Source: an uncultured Oscillospiraceae bacterium
GTDB taxonomy: Bacteria > Bacillota > Clostridia > Oscillospirales > Oscillospiraceae
NCBI GenBank assembly: GCA_905234625.1
Contig: CAJOIC010000002.1
Location: forward strand, 1-64,000
DNA length: 64,000 nucleotides
Direction: 5' to 3'
The notes beneath the pieces are model-generated. The model was not told where the DNA came from. It worked only from the letters and a program-made list of their open reading frames with translations, and ran no database searches. The number at the start of each line of letters is the position of its first letter. Within the stretch, counting starts at the first letter, position 1. The translations under genes were made by a program, and so were the position numbers. Shown here piece after piece: positions 1-8,800 of this stretch.

Positions 1-468
1 AAGCTCAAACTGCGCCTCCGGTGCGAAAACGGGGTAAAATGCCCCCTGTCCCTGCGCCGGCGCATCAAAAAAGCGGCAAAGGCCGTGCTGGACGCGGAGG
101 AGATCGCCGAGCCCTGCGAGCTGTCCGTACTGCTGACGGACGACGACGGTATCCACGTCCTCAACAAAGAATTCCGGGATGTGGACAGGCCCACGGATGT
201 GCTGAGCTTTCCCATGGGGGACACCGATCCCCGTTCGGGACGGCTGCTCCTGGGGGACATGGTGCTGAACACGGACCGGGCCGCCGCCCAGGGGATGGAG
301 TTCGGCCACGGCCCGGAGCACGAGATCAGCTATCTCACCGTCCACAGCGTCCTGCATCTTCTGGGCTACGACCATGTGGACGAGGGCGAGATGAAGCGGG
401 CCATGCGCGCCCGGGAGAAGGTCATCATGGCCGTTCTGGAACCGAACGGCATCAAAACAGAGGATTGA
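1..468 (+). CDS. ybeY: Endoribonuclease YbeY (5' truncated by window edge)
   Basis: YbeY is a zinc-dependent single-strand endoribonuclease for 16S rRNA 3'-end maturation and ribosome quality control. The reading frame is open from base 1, so the true start lies outside the window; the GTG at 85 is internal to the conserved fold. The motif TDVLSFPMGD and the zinc-binding HSVLHLLGYDH, with three His ligands near the C-terminus, are family-defining. It ends 4 bases before era, and ybeY-era is a common order in Firmicutes. Identity is secure; only the N-terminus is missing. Confidence 0.95.
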   Translation, partial: KLKLRLRCENGVKCPLSLRRRIKKAAKAVLDAEEIAEPCELSVLLTDDDGIHVLNKEFRDVDRPTDVLSFPMGDTDPRSGRLLLGDMVLNTDRAAAQGMEFGHGPEHEISYLTVHSVLHLLGYDHVDEGEMKRAMRAREKVIMAVLEPNGIKTED

Positions 469-472
469 ACGA

Positions 473-1369
473 ATGATAACGAAAACCGCTATGATCACCA
501 TCGCGGGACGGCCGAATGTCGGCAAGTCCACGCTCACAAACGCCCTGGTGGGGGAGAAGATCACCATTGTTTCCCCCAAGCCCCAGACGACCCGCCGCCG
601 TATCCTGGCGGTGACCAGCCGGGGGGACACGCAGTTCGTCTTTGCCGATACGCCGGGCTTCCACCGCGCCCGCACGAAGCTGGGGGACTATATGGATAAC
701 GTGGTCCGTCAGAGCGTGGCGGACGTGGACGCCGTGGCGCTTCTGGTGGAGCCGGTGGCCTCCATCGGTCCCCAGGAGAGGGCCCTTATCGACAGACTCC
801 GGGAAAATGCCATGCCCGCTGTCCTGGTGGTCAACAAAGCCGATACGGTTACGGACAAGCGGGAGCTCCTGCCTGTGATGGCGCTGTACAGCGAGGCGTA
901 TGATTTTGCGGACATCGTCCCTATCTCCGCCAAGACCGGCGAGGGGGTGGAGGAGCTTCTGGAGGTGCTGGGGAAGTTCGCCATGGAGGGGCCGCAGCTC
1001 TTCCCGGACGACATCGTCTCCGACCAGCCGGAAAAACAGATCTGCGCGGAGATCGTCCGGGAGAAGCTGCTCCTGACCCTGGATAAGGAGATCCCCCACG
1101 GCACCGCCGTCGTCGTCACCAAATTCTCCCAGCGGGAGGACGACGACATCATCGATATGGATGTTACCATTTACTGCGAGAAGCAGTCCCACAAGGGCAT
1201 CATCATCGGAAAGCACGGCGCCATGCTAAAGCGCATCGGAGAGCTGTCCCGGCGGGATATCGAGGCCTTCATGGGCCAGAAGGTGTTCCTGCAGACCTGG
1301 GTGAAGGTCAAGGAGAACTGGCGAGACAGCGACGCGCTTCTGAGAAATTTTGGTTTCACCGATGAATGA
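473..1369 (+). CDS. era: GTPase Era
   Basis: Era is an essential GTPase that binds the 3' end of 16S rRNA during 30S assembly. The 298-residue length is normal. Visible motifs are G1 GRPNVGKS (residues 12-19), G3 DTPG (59-62), G4 NKAD (121-124), and a C-terminal KH domain with GKHGAMLKRIG at about 242-252. The ATG at 473 follows the ybeY stop by 4 bases, so the two are probably translationally coupled. No unusual residues were seen. Confidence 0.97.
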   Translation: MITKTAMITIAGRPNVGKSTLTNALVGEKITIVSPKPQTTRRRILAVTSRGDTQFVFADTPGFHRARTKLGDYMDNVVRQSVADVDAVALLVEPVASIGPQERALIDRLRENAMPAVLVVNKADTVTDKRELLPVMALYSEAYDFADIVPISAKTGEGVEELLEVLGKFAMEGPQLFPDDIVSDQPEKQICAEIVREKLLLTLDKEIPHGTAVVVTKFSQREDDDIIDMDVTIYCEKQSHKGIIIGKHGAMLKRIGELSRRDIEAFMGQKVFLQTWVKVKENWRDSDALLRNFGFTDE

Positions 1370-1501
1370 TGCTTCGTATTCGCTTTGAGGCGCGTGGGAT
1401 TCCCACGTATGCGCCCGGTAACGAAAACTGGAGCATATTGGCAGCGGTTCAAAGCATCAAATACCCCCCGCAGAGACAAACTACGATCGCGGGGTGGTTA
1501 T

Positions 1502-1639
1502 TTGAAAGAGATCAGTTCCGATCTTCTTTGGCAGTTGTTTTTGGAAACGGGCGATCCCCTGTGCTGGATGCTGCTCCGGCGCGGGCGGGAGGATCCCCGT
1601 CACGATGGGAAGGGCAATAGAACACCCTTCCGCCGGTGA
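1502..1639 (+). CDS. YqzL-like small protein
   Basis: A 45-residue frame starting with TTG at 1502, preceded by GGGGTGG at about 1492-1498. The N-terminal half reads LLWQLFLETGDPLCWMLLRR, which matches the W-x-LF-x-x-TG plus hydrophobic pattern of the YqzL family; that family is encoded between era and recO in Bacillus and many Firmicutes. The last 20 residues are basic and probably disordered. Function is unknown for the family. The position between era and recO is the main support. A stem (CCCCGC with GCGGGG, about 1466-1496) could fold over its ribosome site. Confidence 0.65.
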   Translation: MKEISSDLLWQLFLETGDPLCWMLLRRGREDPRHDGKGNRTPFRR

Positions 1640-1652
1640 GGGCGGTACATAG

Positions 1653-2396
1653 ATGTTTGCTGGAACAAGGGGCCTCGTCCTGCGGGAGGTCCGATATAAA
1701 GAGGCGGACCTGATCCTTACGGTGCTGACGGAGGATCGGGGAAAGCTGACTGTCAAGGCCAGGGGCGCTCTCCGGAAGGGCAGCCGTCTCGGCGCCGCCA
1801 GTCAGGCGCTGTGCTGGTCGGAGTTCACCCTCTTCGGCAACAGAGGCCGCTGGACGGCGGACGAGGGCTCCACCCTGGAGCAGTTTCTGGGACTCCGGGA
1901 GGATATCGCGCTGCTGGCTCTGGGAGCGTATTTCGCGGATCTTCTCGATACGGTCTGCGCCGAGGAGATGCCGGACGCGCCGGCGCTGCAGCTGGGGCTG
2001 AACGCTTTGTACGCTCTGAGCCGGGGGCTGTATGCCCCGGAGCATGTGAAGAGCGTGTTCGAGCTTCGGCTCATGTGCCTTGAGGGTTTTCGCCCGGAGG
2101 TGGACGTCTGCGGCGTGTGCGGGCGGGCGGACCTTATCGATCCCATGTTCGCGCCGGAGGACGGCATGGTCCATTGCCGGGACTGCGGCGGACTGTCAGC
2201 GGGGGCGTCGATCTCTCTGGACGCCGAGACTCTCGCGGCCATGCGGCACATCGTGAACGCCCCGGCGAAGAAGGAGTTTTCCTTCGTTATCCCGGAAGCC
2301 TCTGAGGAGCGGCTGGCCAGGGTGTGCGAGACCTATGTCCGCCGTCAGCTTGACCGGAGTTTTTATTCTCTCGACTACTATAAAAGCGTGAAATGA
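1653..2396 (+). CDS. recO: DNA repair protein RecO
   Basis: RecO anneals single-stranded DNA and, with RecR, loads RecA onto SSB-coated DNA in the RecFOR gap-repair pathway. The 247-residue protein has the N-terminal OB-fold start (GLVLREVRYKEADLILTVLT) and a C-terminal CxxC...CxxC zinc finger (CGVCG at about 154-158, then HCRDCG about 20 residues on). It follows the yqzL-like gene and ends one base before mutS2, consistent with a single transcript. Confidence 0.95.
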   Translation: MFAGTRGLVLREVRYKEADLILTVLTEDRGKLTVKARGALRKGSRLGAASQALCWSEFTLFGNRGRWTADEGSTLEQFLGLREDIALLALGAYFADLLDTVCAEEMPDAPALQLGLNALYALSRGLYAPEHVKSVFELRLMCLEGFRPEVDVCGVCGRADLIDPMFAPEDGMVHCRDCGGLSAGASISLDAETLAAMRHIVNAPAKKEFSFVIPEASEERLARVCETYVRRQLDRSFYSLDYYKSVK

Positions 2397-2397
2397 T

Positions 2398-4779
2398 ATG
2401 GAATTACAGGAACTTTACGAAAAATCCCTGAGGACGATCGAGCTGCCCTCTGTGCTGGAGCTTCTGGCGGCCAAGGCCGCCTCCGACGGCGCGAAGGAAG
2501 CGGCGCTGGCCCTGCGTCCCTCCGCAGATCCCCGGCAGGTGAAGGAGCGCCTCGCGGAGACCTCCGACGCCAAGCTTATGGTGGAGGTGAAGGGAAGCCC
2601 CTCCTTCTCCGGCCTGAAGGACGTGCGCTCGTCCCTTGCGCGGGCGGACCTGGGAGGCATGCTGAACACCAGGGAGCTCCTGGACATCGCCGGGGTGCTG
2701 TTCTGCGCGCGGTCACTTTCGAGCTATGCTGCGGGCCGGGGGGAGAGCGGAAGCCTGAAGCGCCTGTTCGTGTCTCTCATGCCGAACCGCTTCCTGGAGG
2801 AGAAGATCACCACCTCCATCACCGGAGAGGAAGAGATCGCGGACGGCGCCAGCCCTGAGCTCGCGGATATCCGCCGGAAAATGCGCGCGGCCACGGCCCG
2901 CGTCCGGGACAGCCTCCAGAAGATCATCACATCGCCCTCTTACGCCAAGGTCCTCCAGGAGGCTATCATTACCCAGCGCGGCGGCCGGTATGTGGTCCCT
3001 GTCCGGGCGGAGAAAAAGGGCGAGCTGCCCGGTCTTGTCCATGACGTCAGCGGCAGCGGGTCGACGTTGTTCGTGGAGCCCATGAGCGTGGTGAAGGCCA
3101 ACAACGAGCTCCGGGAGTTGGGAGCGAAGGAAAAGGCGGAGATCGAGCGCATCCTCATGGAGCTGTCCGCCGAGTGCGCCGCGAACCGCGGGAACATCGA
3201 CCTGGACTATACGGTGCTGACGGCCCTGGACCTTATCTTTGCCAAGGCGGAGCTGAGCTATCAGATGAACGGTGGCGAGCCGCTCCTGACGGAAGATGAG
3301 ATCATCCTGAAAAAGGCCCGGCACCCGCTCCTGCCGAAGAGCACCGCCGTGCCCATCGACCTGACCCTGGGCGGCGCGGAGCACGACACCATCGTCGTTA
3401 CCGGACCCAATACAGGCGGCAAGACCGTGACCCTCAAGACCCTGGGCCTCATGTGCGCCATGGCGGGCTGCGGCCTGCATATCCCCGCGGGGGACGGCAG
3501 CGCTGTACCGGTGCTGGAGTCGATCCTGGCGGACATCGGAGATGAGCAGTCCATCGAGCAGAGCCTCTCCACCTTCTCCAGCCATATGGTGAACATGGTG
3601 GAGATCCTGAAAAACTGCGGACCGGGCAGCCTTGTCCTGCTGGACGAGGTGGGCGCGGGCACGGATCCCACCGAGGGCGCGGCCCTGGCCATCGCCATCA
3701 TCGAATACGCCCGTCAGGCAGGCGCTCTCATGGCGGCCACCACCCACTACGCGGAGCTGAAGATCTATGCCACCAACACCCCGGGCGTTGTGAACGCCTC
3801 CTGCGAGTTCGATGTGGAGACCCTGCGGCCCACCTATCGGCTCCTGGTGGGTATCCCGGGAAAGTCCAACGCCTTTGCCATATCCGCCCGGCTGGGCCTG
3901 CCGGAGACCGTCATCGACGATGCCAGACGGCGCCTCACCGCGGAGACCTCCACCTTCGAGAAGACCATCGAGAGGCTGGAGCAGCAGCGGGTCGCCATGG
4001 AGCGGCAGACCGAGGCCCAGGAGCGTCTGAAGCGCGCCGCGGAGGAGGACGCGAAGCGGGCCGAGCAGATGCGCCGGGAGCTGGAGGTCCGCCTGGAAAA
4101 GGCGGAGCTCAAGGCCAAACGTGACGCGGAGCGCATCATCGCCGAGGCCAGAGCAGCCGCGGACGAGGCCTTCCGGGAGATCGACCGCCAGCGTGCGCTG
4201 GACAACGACAGCGCCAACGTCCACGAGATCAACGAGGCCCGGGCGGAGCTGCGCCGGAAGCTGAATCTGGCGGAGGACAAGGTCCGGGAGCGGGAGGAAG
4301 TCTATACGCCTGCGGAGAAGCCCTCCCGGCCCATCGCTGCGGGGGATACGGTGGAGCTTCTGGCCAGCGGCGTCAAGGCGGATGTCATCAAGGTGAACGA
4401 CAACGGGACCCTGTCCCTCCAGGCGGGGATCATGAAGGTGACCGCCTCGCCGGAGGAGGTGCGCCTCATAGAGAACGCGCCGAAGAAAAAACAGAGCGTG
4501 TCCGCAGCGGCGGGGGCGTCCCTGCGGGCGGCGTCCTGTCCGCCCGAGCTGGACATACGGGGCATGATGGCGGACGAGGCGGATCTGGTGGTGGAGCGGT
4601 ATATCGACAATGCCTACCGCGCCAGACTCAAATCCGTCCGGATCATCCACGGCAAGGGTACGGGAGCCCTCCGGGCGGCGGTGCAGCAGATGCTCAGGCG
4701 CAACCGTCTGGTCAAGAGCTTCCGTCTGGGACGCTACGGTGAGGGTGAAAACGGCGTGACCGTGGTTGAATTGAAATAA
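2398..4779 (+). CDS. mutS2: Endonuclease MutS2
   Basis: MutS2 is a MutS-related ATPase with a C-terminal Smr nuclease domain; it acts on branched DNA and, in Bacillus, on collided ribosomes. The 793 residues show Walker A GPNTGGKT (336-343), Walker B LVLLDEVG (412-419), a long charged coiled coil (about 520-630) and an Smr domain from LDIRG (718) with the HGKGTG motif. It lacks the mismatch-reading N-terminal domain of MutS, as expected. The ATG at 2398 lies one base after the recO stop. Confidence 0.95.
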   Translation: MELQELYEKSLRTIELPSVLELLAAKAASDGAKEAALALRPSADPRQVKERLAETSDAKLMVEVKGSPSFSGLKDVRSSLARADLGGMLNTRELLDIAGVLFCARSLSSYAAGRGESGSLKRLFVSLMPNRFLEEKITTSITGEEEIADGASPELADIRRKMRAATARVRDSLQKIITSPSYAKVLQEAIITQRGGRYVVPVRAEKKGELPGLVHDVSGSGSTLFVEPMSVVKANNELRELGAKEKAEIERILMELSAECAANRGNIDLDYTVLTALDLIFAKAELSYQMNGGEPLLTEDEIILKKARHPLLPKSTAVPIDLTLGGAEHDTIVVTGPNTGGKTVTLKTLGLMCAMAGCGLHIPAGDGSAVPVLESILADIGDEQSIEQSLSTFSSHMVNMVEILKNCGPGSLVLLDEVGAGTDPTEGAALAIAIIEYARQAGALMAATTHYAELKIYATNTPGVVNASCEFDVETLRPTYRLLVGIPGKSNAFAISARLGLPETVIDDARRRLTAETSTFEKTIERLEQQRVAMERQTEAQERLKRAAEEDAKRAEQMRRELEVRLEKAELKAKRDAERIIAEARAAADEAFREIDRQRALDNDSANVHEINEARAELRRKLNLAEDKVREREEVYTPAEKPSRPIAAGDTVELLASGVKADVIKVNDNGTLSLQAGIMKVTASPEEVRLIENAPKKKQSVSAAAGASLRAASCPPELDIRGMMADEADLVVERYIDNAYRARLKSVRIIHGKGTGALRAAVQQMLRRNRLVKSFRLGRYGEGENGVTVVELK

Positions 4780-4836
4780 AACCCTCCTGAAATCGCCCGG
4801 TTGTATGTGCATTCCTCCAAAACGTGCAAATAGGGT

Positions 4837-4865
4837 TTGCGAAGTCGGATGAATTTTGGTAATAT
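4837..4865 (+). promoter_or_regulatory. Putative sigma-A promoter for the HPr gene
   Basis: TTGCGA (4837-4842), a 17-base spacer and TAATAT (4860-4865), followed about 37 bases later by the HPr start. Each hexamer matches 4 of 6 consensus positions. No convincing terminator was seen after mutS2, so read-through is also possible. Confidence 0.5.
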
Positions 4866-4902
4866 AGGGCCAGAATGATATGTGTAAAGGAATGGTGTGC
4901 AC

Positions 4903-5166
4903 ATGATTACTCGTGAAGTTACCATCAATAACCAGGTCGGCCTCCACGCCCGGCCCGCGACCTTCTTTATCCAGAAGGCCAACGAATTCAAGTCTGTCAT
5001 CTGGGTTGAGAAGGATGATCGCCGCGTCAATGCGAAGAGCCTTCTGGGCGTTCTGTCCCTGGGCATCGTGAAGGGTACGACCATCACCATCATCGCCGAC
5101 GGTACGGATGAAGAGCAGGCCGTCGAGACCCTCGCTGACCTCATCGACCGGGAGTTCGCGGAATAA
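4903..5166 (+). CDS. HPr-family phosphocarrier protein
   Basis: HPr relays phosphate from enzyme I to sugar-specific EIIA proteins; in Firmicutes phosphorylation of Ser46 makes it a CcpA co-regulator. Starting at the ATG at 4903 gives 87 residues and places His15 (GLHARPA) and Ser46 (AKSLLG) exactly at their canonical numbers. A GTG at 4897 is closer to the AAAGGA ribosome site (5 bases against 11) and would add two residues. Both phosphorylation sites are present, so it is HPr rather than Crh, which lacks His15. No PTS genes are nearby. Confidence 0.9.
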   Translation: MITREVTINNQVGLHARPATFFIQKANEFKSVIWVEKDDRRVNAKSLLGVLSLGIVKGTTITIIADGTDEEQAVETLADLIDREFAE

Positions 5167-5185
5167 TCGACTAACAACAGATGGA

Positions 5186-5210
5186 AGGGTGTGCCGCATC
5201 AGCACACCCT
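5186..5210 (+). terminator. Stem-loop after the HPr gene
   Basis: AGGGTGTGC (5186-5194) pairs perfectly with GCACACCCT (5202-5210) around a 7-base loop. The downstream bases are CCTTCTGT, a poor T-tract, so termination would be partial. It lies 20 bases before uvrC. Confidence 0.55.
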
Positions 5211-5229
5211 CCTTCTGTATCTATGAAAC

Positions 5230-7074
5230 ATGGACAAGATCGCAGAGCTCAGGGAAAAAGCGAATAAGCTGCCGCTGCTGCCGGGCGTCTATATCATGAA
5301 GGACGCCGCGGGGGAGGTCATCTACGTCGGCAAAGCCAAGGCGCTGAAAAACCGCGTCACCAGCTATTTCCGCGGAGATCATCTTCCCAAGGTGGCGGCC
5401 ATGGTGAGCCATGTGGACGATTTCGACGTCATCGTGGCGGCCACGGAGTTCGAGGCGCTGGTGCTGGAAAACAGCCTTATCAAGCGCCATATGCCCCACT
5501 ACAACATTCTCCTCAGGGACGATAAGACATATCCCTTCCTGCGGCTGGACGAGAGGGAGGAGTACCCCGTCTTCACCATCGTGAACAGAGTGAAGGACGA
5601 CGGTGCCCGGTATTTCGGGCCCTACGGGGGCCGGGGCGTTTCGAAAAGTATCCTGGAGACCCTGGCGAAAGCCCTGAAGCTGCCTGACTGCGGGCGTCGG
5701 TTCCCCCGGGACATCGGGAAGGACCGGCCCTGCCTCAACCTCCATATGAACACCTGTGACGGCTGGTGCCGGGGCGAGCCGGACGCGGAGGAATACCGCC
5801 GCCGGATCGGGCAGGCGGAGCAGATCCTCTCCGGGGACTCCAAGGCCCTTCTGGCGGGCCTGGAGCGGGAGATGACCGAGGCGGCGGAGGAGCTCCGATT
5901 CGAGAAGGCCGCCCAGCTCCGGGATCGGATCAGGGCCGTTCAGGAGGTATCGAACCGGCAGAACGTCATCAAGGCCGCCCGGGCGGACACCGACGCCATC
6001 GGCTTCCACCGCGGCGCGCGGACGGCGTTCGTGGCGCTGCACTATACCGACGGCGACCTGACTGGCAAGGATTTCGAGCTGATGCCGGAACCCCTGGAGG
6101 AGGATGCCCAGGCTGTGTCCAGCCTCGTGCGGCAGTACTACGTCCGTCGCGGCGCCTGGCCAAAGCTGGTGCTGCTGCCCTGCGAGATCGAGGACGCGGA
6201 GGCTCTGGCGCGGCTCCTGACGGAGATGGCGGGCCATAAGGTGGAGCTGTCCGTCCCCCGGCGGGGTACGCGGAGGGAGTTCGGCGAGGCCGCCATGCGA
6301 AATGCCCGTGAGGAGAGCCTCCGGGCCGAGACTGAGTATGAGCGCCGCTCCAAGACCCTGGAGTGGCTGCGGAAGATGCTGGTCATGGAGGGACCGCTGC
6401 GCCGCATCGAGGCGTACGATATATCCAACACCGGGAACTTCGGCATCGTTGCCTCTATGACGGTGTTCGAGGAGGGCAAGCCCGCCAAAAAGAAATACCG
6501 CAAGTTCCGCATGAAGACTGTGGAGGGGCAGGACGATTTTGCCAGCATGTATGAGGCTGTTTCCCGCCGCGCCCAGCGGTTTCTGGACGGAGACGAGAAA
6601 TTCATGCCCCTGCCGGACGCGTTTTTCATCGACGGCGGTCCCGGACAGGTGGCCGCGGCGGAGGACGCCCTGGCGGCGAAAGGCCTGGGGAACGTCCCCG
6701 TCTTCGGCATGGTAAAAGACGACCGGCACCACACCCGGGCCCTGACCACCCGGGACGGATGTGAGATCGGCATCCAGGCCAATCCCGCCGTGTTCGCCCT
6801 GGTGGGGAACATCCAGGAGGAGACCCACAACTTCGCTATCGCGTATCACAAGAAGCTGCGGCAGAAGACCATAGCCTCCGGCCTGGAGGAGATCCCCGGG
6901 GTGGGGGAGAAGCGCCGCAGGGCCCTGCTGCGCGCATTCAAGAGCATGAAGCGCATTCGGGAGGCTACGGTGGAGGAGCTGAGCGCCGTTATCCCACAGA
7001 ATGCCGCCAAAGCCGTATATGAACACTGCCATCGTGGGGAGGAGGACTCTCCTGATGGGGAGGAGACGTTATGA
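5230..7074 (+). CDS. uvrC: Excinuclease ABC subunit C
   Basis: UvrC makes both incisions in UvrABC nucleotide excision repair. The 614 residues show the N-terminal GIY-YIG nuclease (LPGVYIMKDAAG, then VIYVGKAKALKNRV, about 15-50), a UVR motif for UvrB binding at about 205-240, the RNase H-like second nuclease region, and a C-terminal helix-hairpin-helix (IPGVGEKRRRALL, about 557-569). An in-frame TGA just upstream makes the ATG at 5230 the earliest start. No ribosome site is visible upstream of it, which is odd beside its neighbours. It overlaps rsmD by 4 bases. Confidence 0.96.
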   Translation: MDKIAELREKANKLPLLPGVYIMKDAAGEVIYVGKAKALKNRVTSYFRGDHLPKVAAMVSHVDDFDVIVAATEFEALVLENSLIKRHMPHYNILLRDDKTYPFLRLDEREEYPVFTIVNRVKDDGARYFGPYGGRGVSKSILETLAKALKLPDCGRRFPRDIGKDRPCLNLHMNTCDGWCRGEPDAEEYRRRIGQAEQILSGDSKALLAGLEREMTEAAEELRFEKAAQLRDRIRAVQEVSNRQNVIKAARADTDAIGFHRGARTAFVALHYTDGDLTGKDFELMPEPLEEDAQAVSSLVRQYYVRRGAWPKLVLLPCEIEDAEALARLLTEMAGHKVELSVPRRGTRREFGEAAMRNAREESLRAETEYERRSKTLEWLRKMLVMEGPLRRIEAYDISNTGNFGIVASMTVFEEGKPAKKKYRKFRMKTVEGQDDFASMYEAVSRRAQRFLDGDEKFMPLPDAFFIDGGPGQVAAAEDALAAKGLGNVPVFGMVKDDRHHTRALTTRDGCEIGIQANPAVFALVGNIQEETHNFAIAYHKKLRQKTIASGLEEIPGVGEKRRRALLRAFKSMKRIREATVEELSAVIPQNAAKAVYEHCHRGEEDSPDGEETL

Positions 7075-7601
7075 GAGTCATCACGGGATCGGCCAGAGGC
7101 CGCAAGCTTTATGAACCCAAGGACCAGTCCGTCCGGCCCACCACGGACATGGTGAAGGAGGCCATCTTCAGCATCCTTCAGTTCGACGTGCCCGGTCGGC
7201 GGGTGCTGGATCTTTTTGCCGGGACGGGCCAGCTGGGCATCGAAGCCCTCAGCCGAGGCGCACGGGAATGCGTCTTCGTGGATAACAGTGCTGCATCTCT
7301 GGCGCTGGTGCGGAAAAACCTCGACATCTGCGGCTTTCAGGGTACTGTCGTCCGGTCGGATGCCGCGAGCTTTCTGAAACGCTGCGGGAAGTTCGATCTT
7401 GTGCTCATGGACCCCCCGTATCATGCGGGACTGTACGCCGATACCCTGGACGCGCTATTTTCGTTTGACATATTAAATGAAGGTGGTATAATACTTGTCG
7501 AAAGTATGCGAGGCGAGTCGATGCCGGAGCCGGTACCGCCTTATACGAAGGGCAAGACCTATTCCTACGGCAAGATATCTCTCACGTTGTACGCGAGGTA
7601 A
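7071..7601 (+). CDS. rsmD: 16S rRNA (guanine966-N2)-methyltransferase RsmD
   Basis: RsmD methylates G966 of 16S rRNA using S-adenosylmethionine. The 176-residue protein has the family start (MRVITGSARGRKL), the conserved RPTTDMVKEAIFSIL segment, the SAM-binding VLDLFAGTGQLGIEALSRGA (about 44-63) and the catalytic DPPY at about 109-112. The ATGA overlap with uvrC indicates translational coupling. rsmD next to coaD is a very common pairing in Firmicutes. Confidence 0.95.
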   Translation: MRVITGSARGRKLYEPKDQSVRPTTDMVKEAIFSILQFDVPGRRVLDLFAGTGQLGIEALSRGARECVFVDNSAASLALVRKNLDICGFQGTVVRSDAASFLKRCGKFDLVLMDPPYHAGLYADTLDALFSFDILNEGGIILVESMRGESMPEPVPPYTKGKTYSYGKISLTLYAR

Positions 7602-7607
7602 TTCGTT

Positions 7608-8102
7608 ATGACGACTGCGATCATCCCCGGCAGCTTCGACCCCATCACGCTCGGCCACCTGAACATCATCCGCCGGGCGGCGCAGATCTTTGACCATGTG
7701 GTGGTCTGCGTCATGAAAAACAGCGCCAAGACCTACATGTTCAATACCGCCGAGCGGGTAGAGCTCGTTCGGAAGGTCGTCGCCCGCTTCCCGAACGTGG
7801 AGGTGGACACCACGGACCTGCTTCTGGCGGAATACGCCAAGCAGCACGAGGGCGCCGTCATCGTAAAGGGCCTTCGAGCCGTGTCGGATTTCGACTATGA
7901 GTTCCAGATCGCCCTCATCAACAAAAAAATGAACCCGGAGCTGGATACGCTCTTCCTGACATCCAGCGAAAAGTATACCTTCCTCAGCTCTACCGTCGTC
8001 AAGGAGATGGCGGCCTACGGAGCGGATCTCTCGGAGTTTGCCCCCGCGGAGATCATCAACGACATCATAGAGAAAACAAATAACAGGAGGCAGACGCAAT
8101 GA
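7608..8102 (+). CDS. coaD: Phosphopantetheine adenylyltransferase CoaD
   Basis: CoaD joins ATP and 4'-phosphopantetheine to form dephospho-CoA, the penultimate step of coenzyme A synthesis. The 164 residues carry the nucleotidyltransferase (T/H)xGH motif in PGSFDPITLGHLNII (about 7-21), and the ISSTxVKE-like FLSSTVVKE near 129-137. Length is normal. It overlaps the next gene by 4 bases (ATGA). Confidence 0.96.
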   Translation: MTTAIIPGSFDPITLGHLNIIRRAAQIFDHVVVCVMKNSAKTYMFNTAERVELVRKVVARFPNVEVDTTDLLLAEYAKQHEGAVIVKGLRAVSDFDYEFQIALINKKMNPELDTLFLTSSEKYTFLSSTVVKEMAAYGADLSEFAPAEIINDIIEKTNNRRQTQ

Positions 8103-8599
8103 ACGAGAATGAAGGGATCCTTGAGCTGGTGGAAATGCTCTACAACATGATCTCCGAGGCCTGGGGCGTGCCCCTTGGAAACGACAAGTGCCTGGTGGAT
8201 CGTGACAAAGCCCTGGACCTGATCGAGGAGATCAAGAACCAGCTTCCGGCGGAGATCGCCGAGGCCCGGCGTCTCGTCTCCCGCCGGGACGAATTCATCC
8301 AGAGCGCCAAGCGCGAGGGTGAGTCCATCCGCAAGATGGCCGAGGAACGCGCCCGCAAGCTGGTGGACGAGCAGGAGATCGTCCGTGCGGCCCGCGCCCG
8401 CGCCGAGGAGACTGTGGCTTCCGCGGAGAACAAATCCCGGGAGATCCACCGCGCCATGAACGAATACGTGGACGAGACTCTTCGTTCCGCGGAGGAGACC
8501 GTGGCGCAGTCCCTGGATATCATCCGCCAGTCCCGCTCCCGCTACCGCAATGCCGCCGCCGGCTATAATCAGGGCGGCGCCTCCCGCGAGGAAAACTAA
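8099..8599 (+). CDS. Conserved coiled-coil protein downstream of coaD
   Basis: A soluble, highly charged 166-residue protein with no signal peptide or membrane segment. Residues about 50-150 are rich in Glu, Arg, Ala and Lys with heptad-like spacing, predicting a long coiled coil. I recall similar proteins after coaD in Clostridia being labelled as ATPase subunit-like because of coiled-coil similarity; nothing catalytic is visible. The N-terminal 40 residues (ILELVEMLYNMISEAWGVPL) look like a separate conserved helical head. Coupled to coaD by an ATGA overlap. A DivIVA-like scaffold is one possibility but unsupported. Confidence 0.75.
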   Translation: MNENEGILELVEMLYNMISEAWGVPLGNDKCLVDRDKALDLIEEIKNQLPAEIAEARRLVSRRDEFIQSAKREGESIRKMAEERARKLVDEQEIVRAARARAEETVASAENKSREIHRAMNEYVDETLRSAEETVAQSLDIIRQSRSRYRNAAAGYNQGGASREEN

Positions 8600-8625
8600 C
8601 CCCGCGTCCCATATAGCTTGCCCAA

Positions 8626-8669
8626 CCGGGCGAGGTACGGTTTTTCCGTACCTCGCCCGGTCTTTTTTT
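8626..8669 (+). terminator. Strong intrinsic terminator
   Basis: A perfect 15-bp stem (8626-8640 with 8646-8660), a TTTTT loop and a TCTTTTTTT tail. It closes the ybeY-coaD transcription unit before the mraZ promoter. Confidence 0.95.
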
Positions 8670-8761
8670 ATGCCGAACTAGATGTTGTGGTCGGTTACGA
8701 AAGTTACAACAAAAGGAAAAAATTTACAGGTGAAAAAGCTGAAAAAAATGGTTTCTGCCTA

Positions 8762-8790
8762 TTGCATTTTCTTTGAACGCCCCCTATAAT
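8762..8790 (+). promoter_or_regulatory. Promoter of the mraZ (dcw) operon
   Basis: TTGCAT (8762-8767), 17 bases, then a consensus TATAAT (8785-8790). The expected start of transcription, near 8797, lies just upstream of the MraZ-type repeats. Confidence 0.8.
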
Positions 8791-8800
8791 GAATCCATGA

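Noticed and set aside
1393-1407. Perfect short palindrome CGTGGGA-T-TCCCACG after era
   Set aside because: The loop is one base and no T-tract follows, so it is not a terminator; no regulator is suggested.
4897-4902. GTG start two codons upstream for the HPr gene
   Set aside because: It has better spacing to AAAGGA but would shift His15 and Ser46 off their canonical positions; kept as an alternative only.
2713-5205. Long open frame on the minus strand across mutS2
   Set aside because: It is antisense to a certain gene, has no ribosome site and is His/Gly/Arg-rich, as expected of a GC-rich shadow frame.
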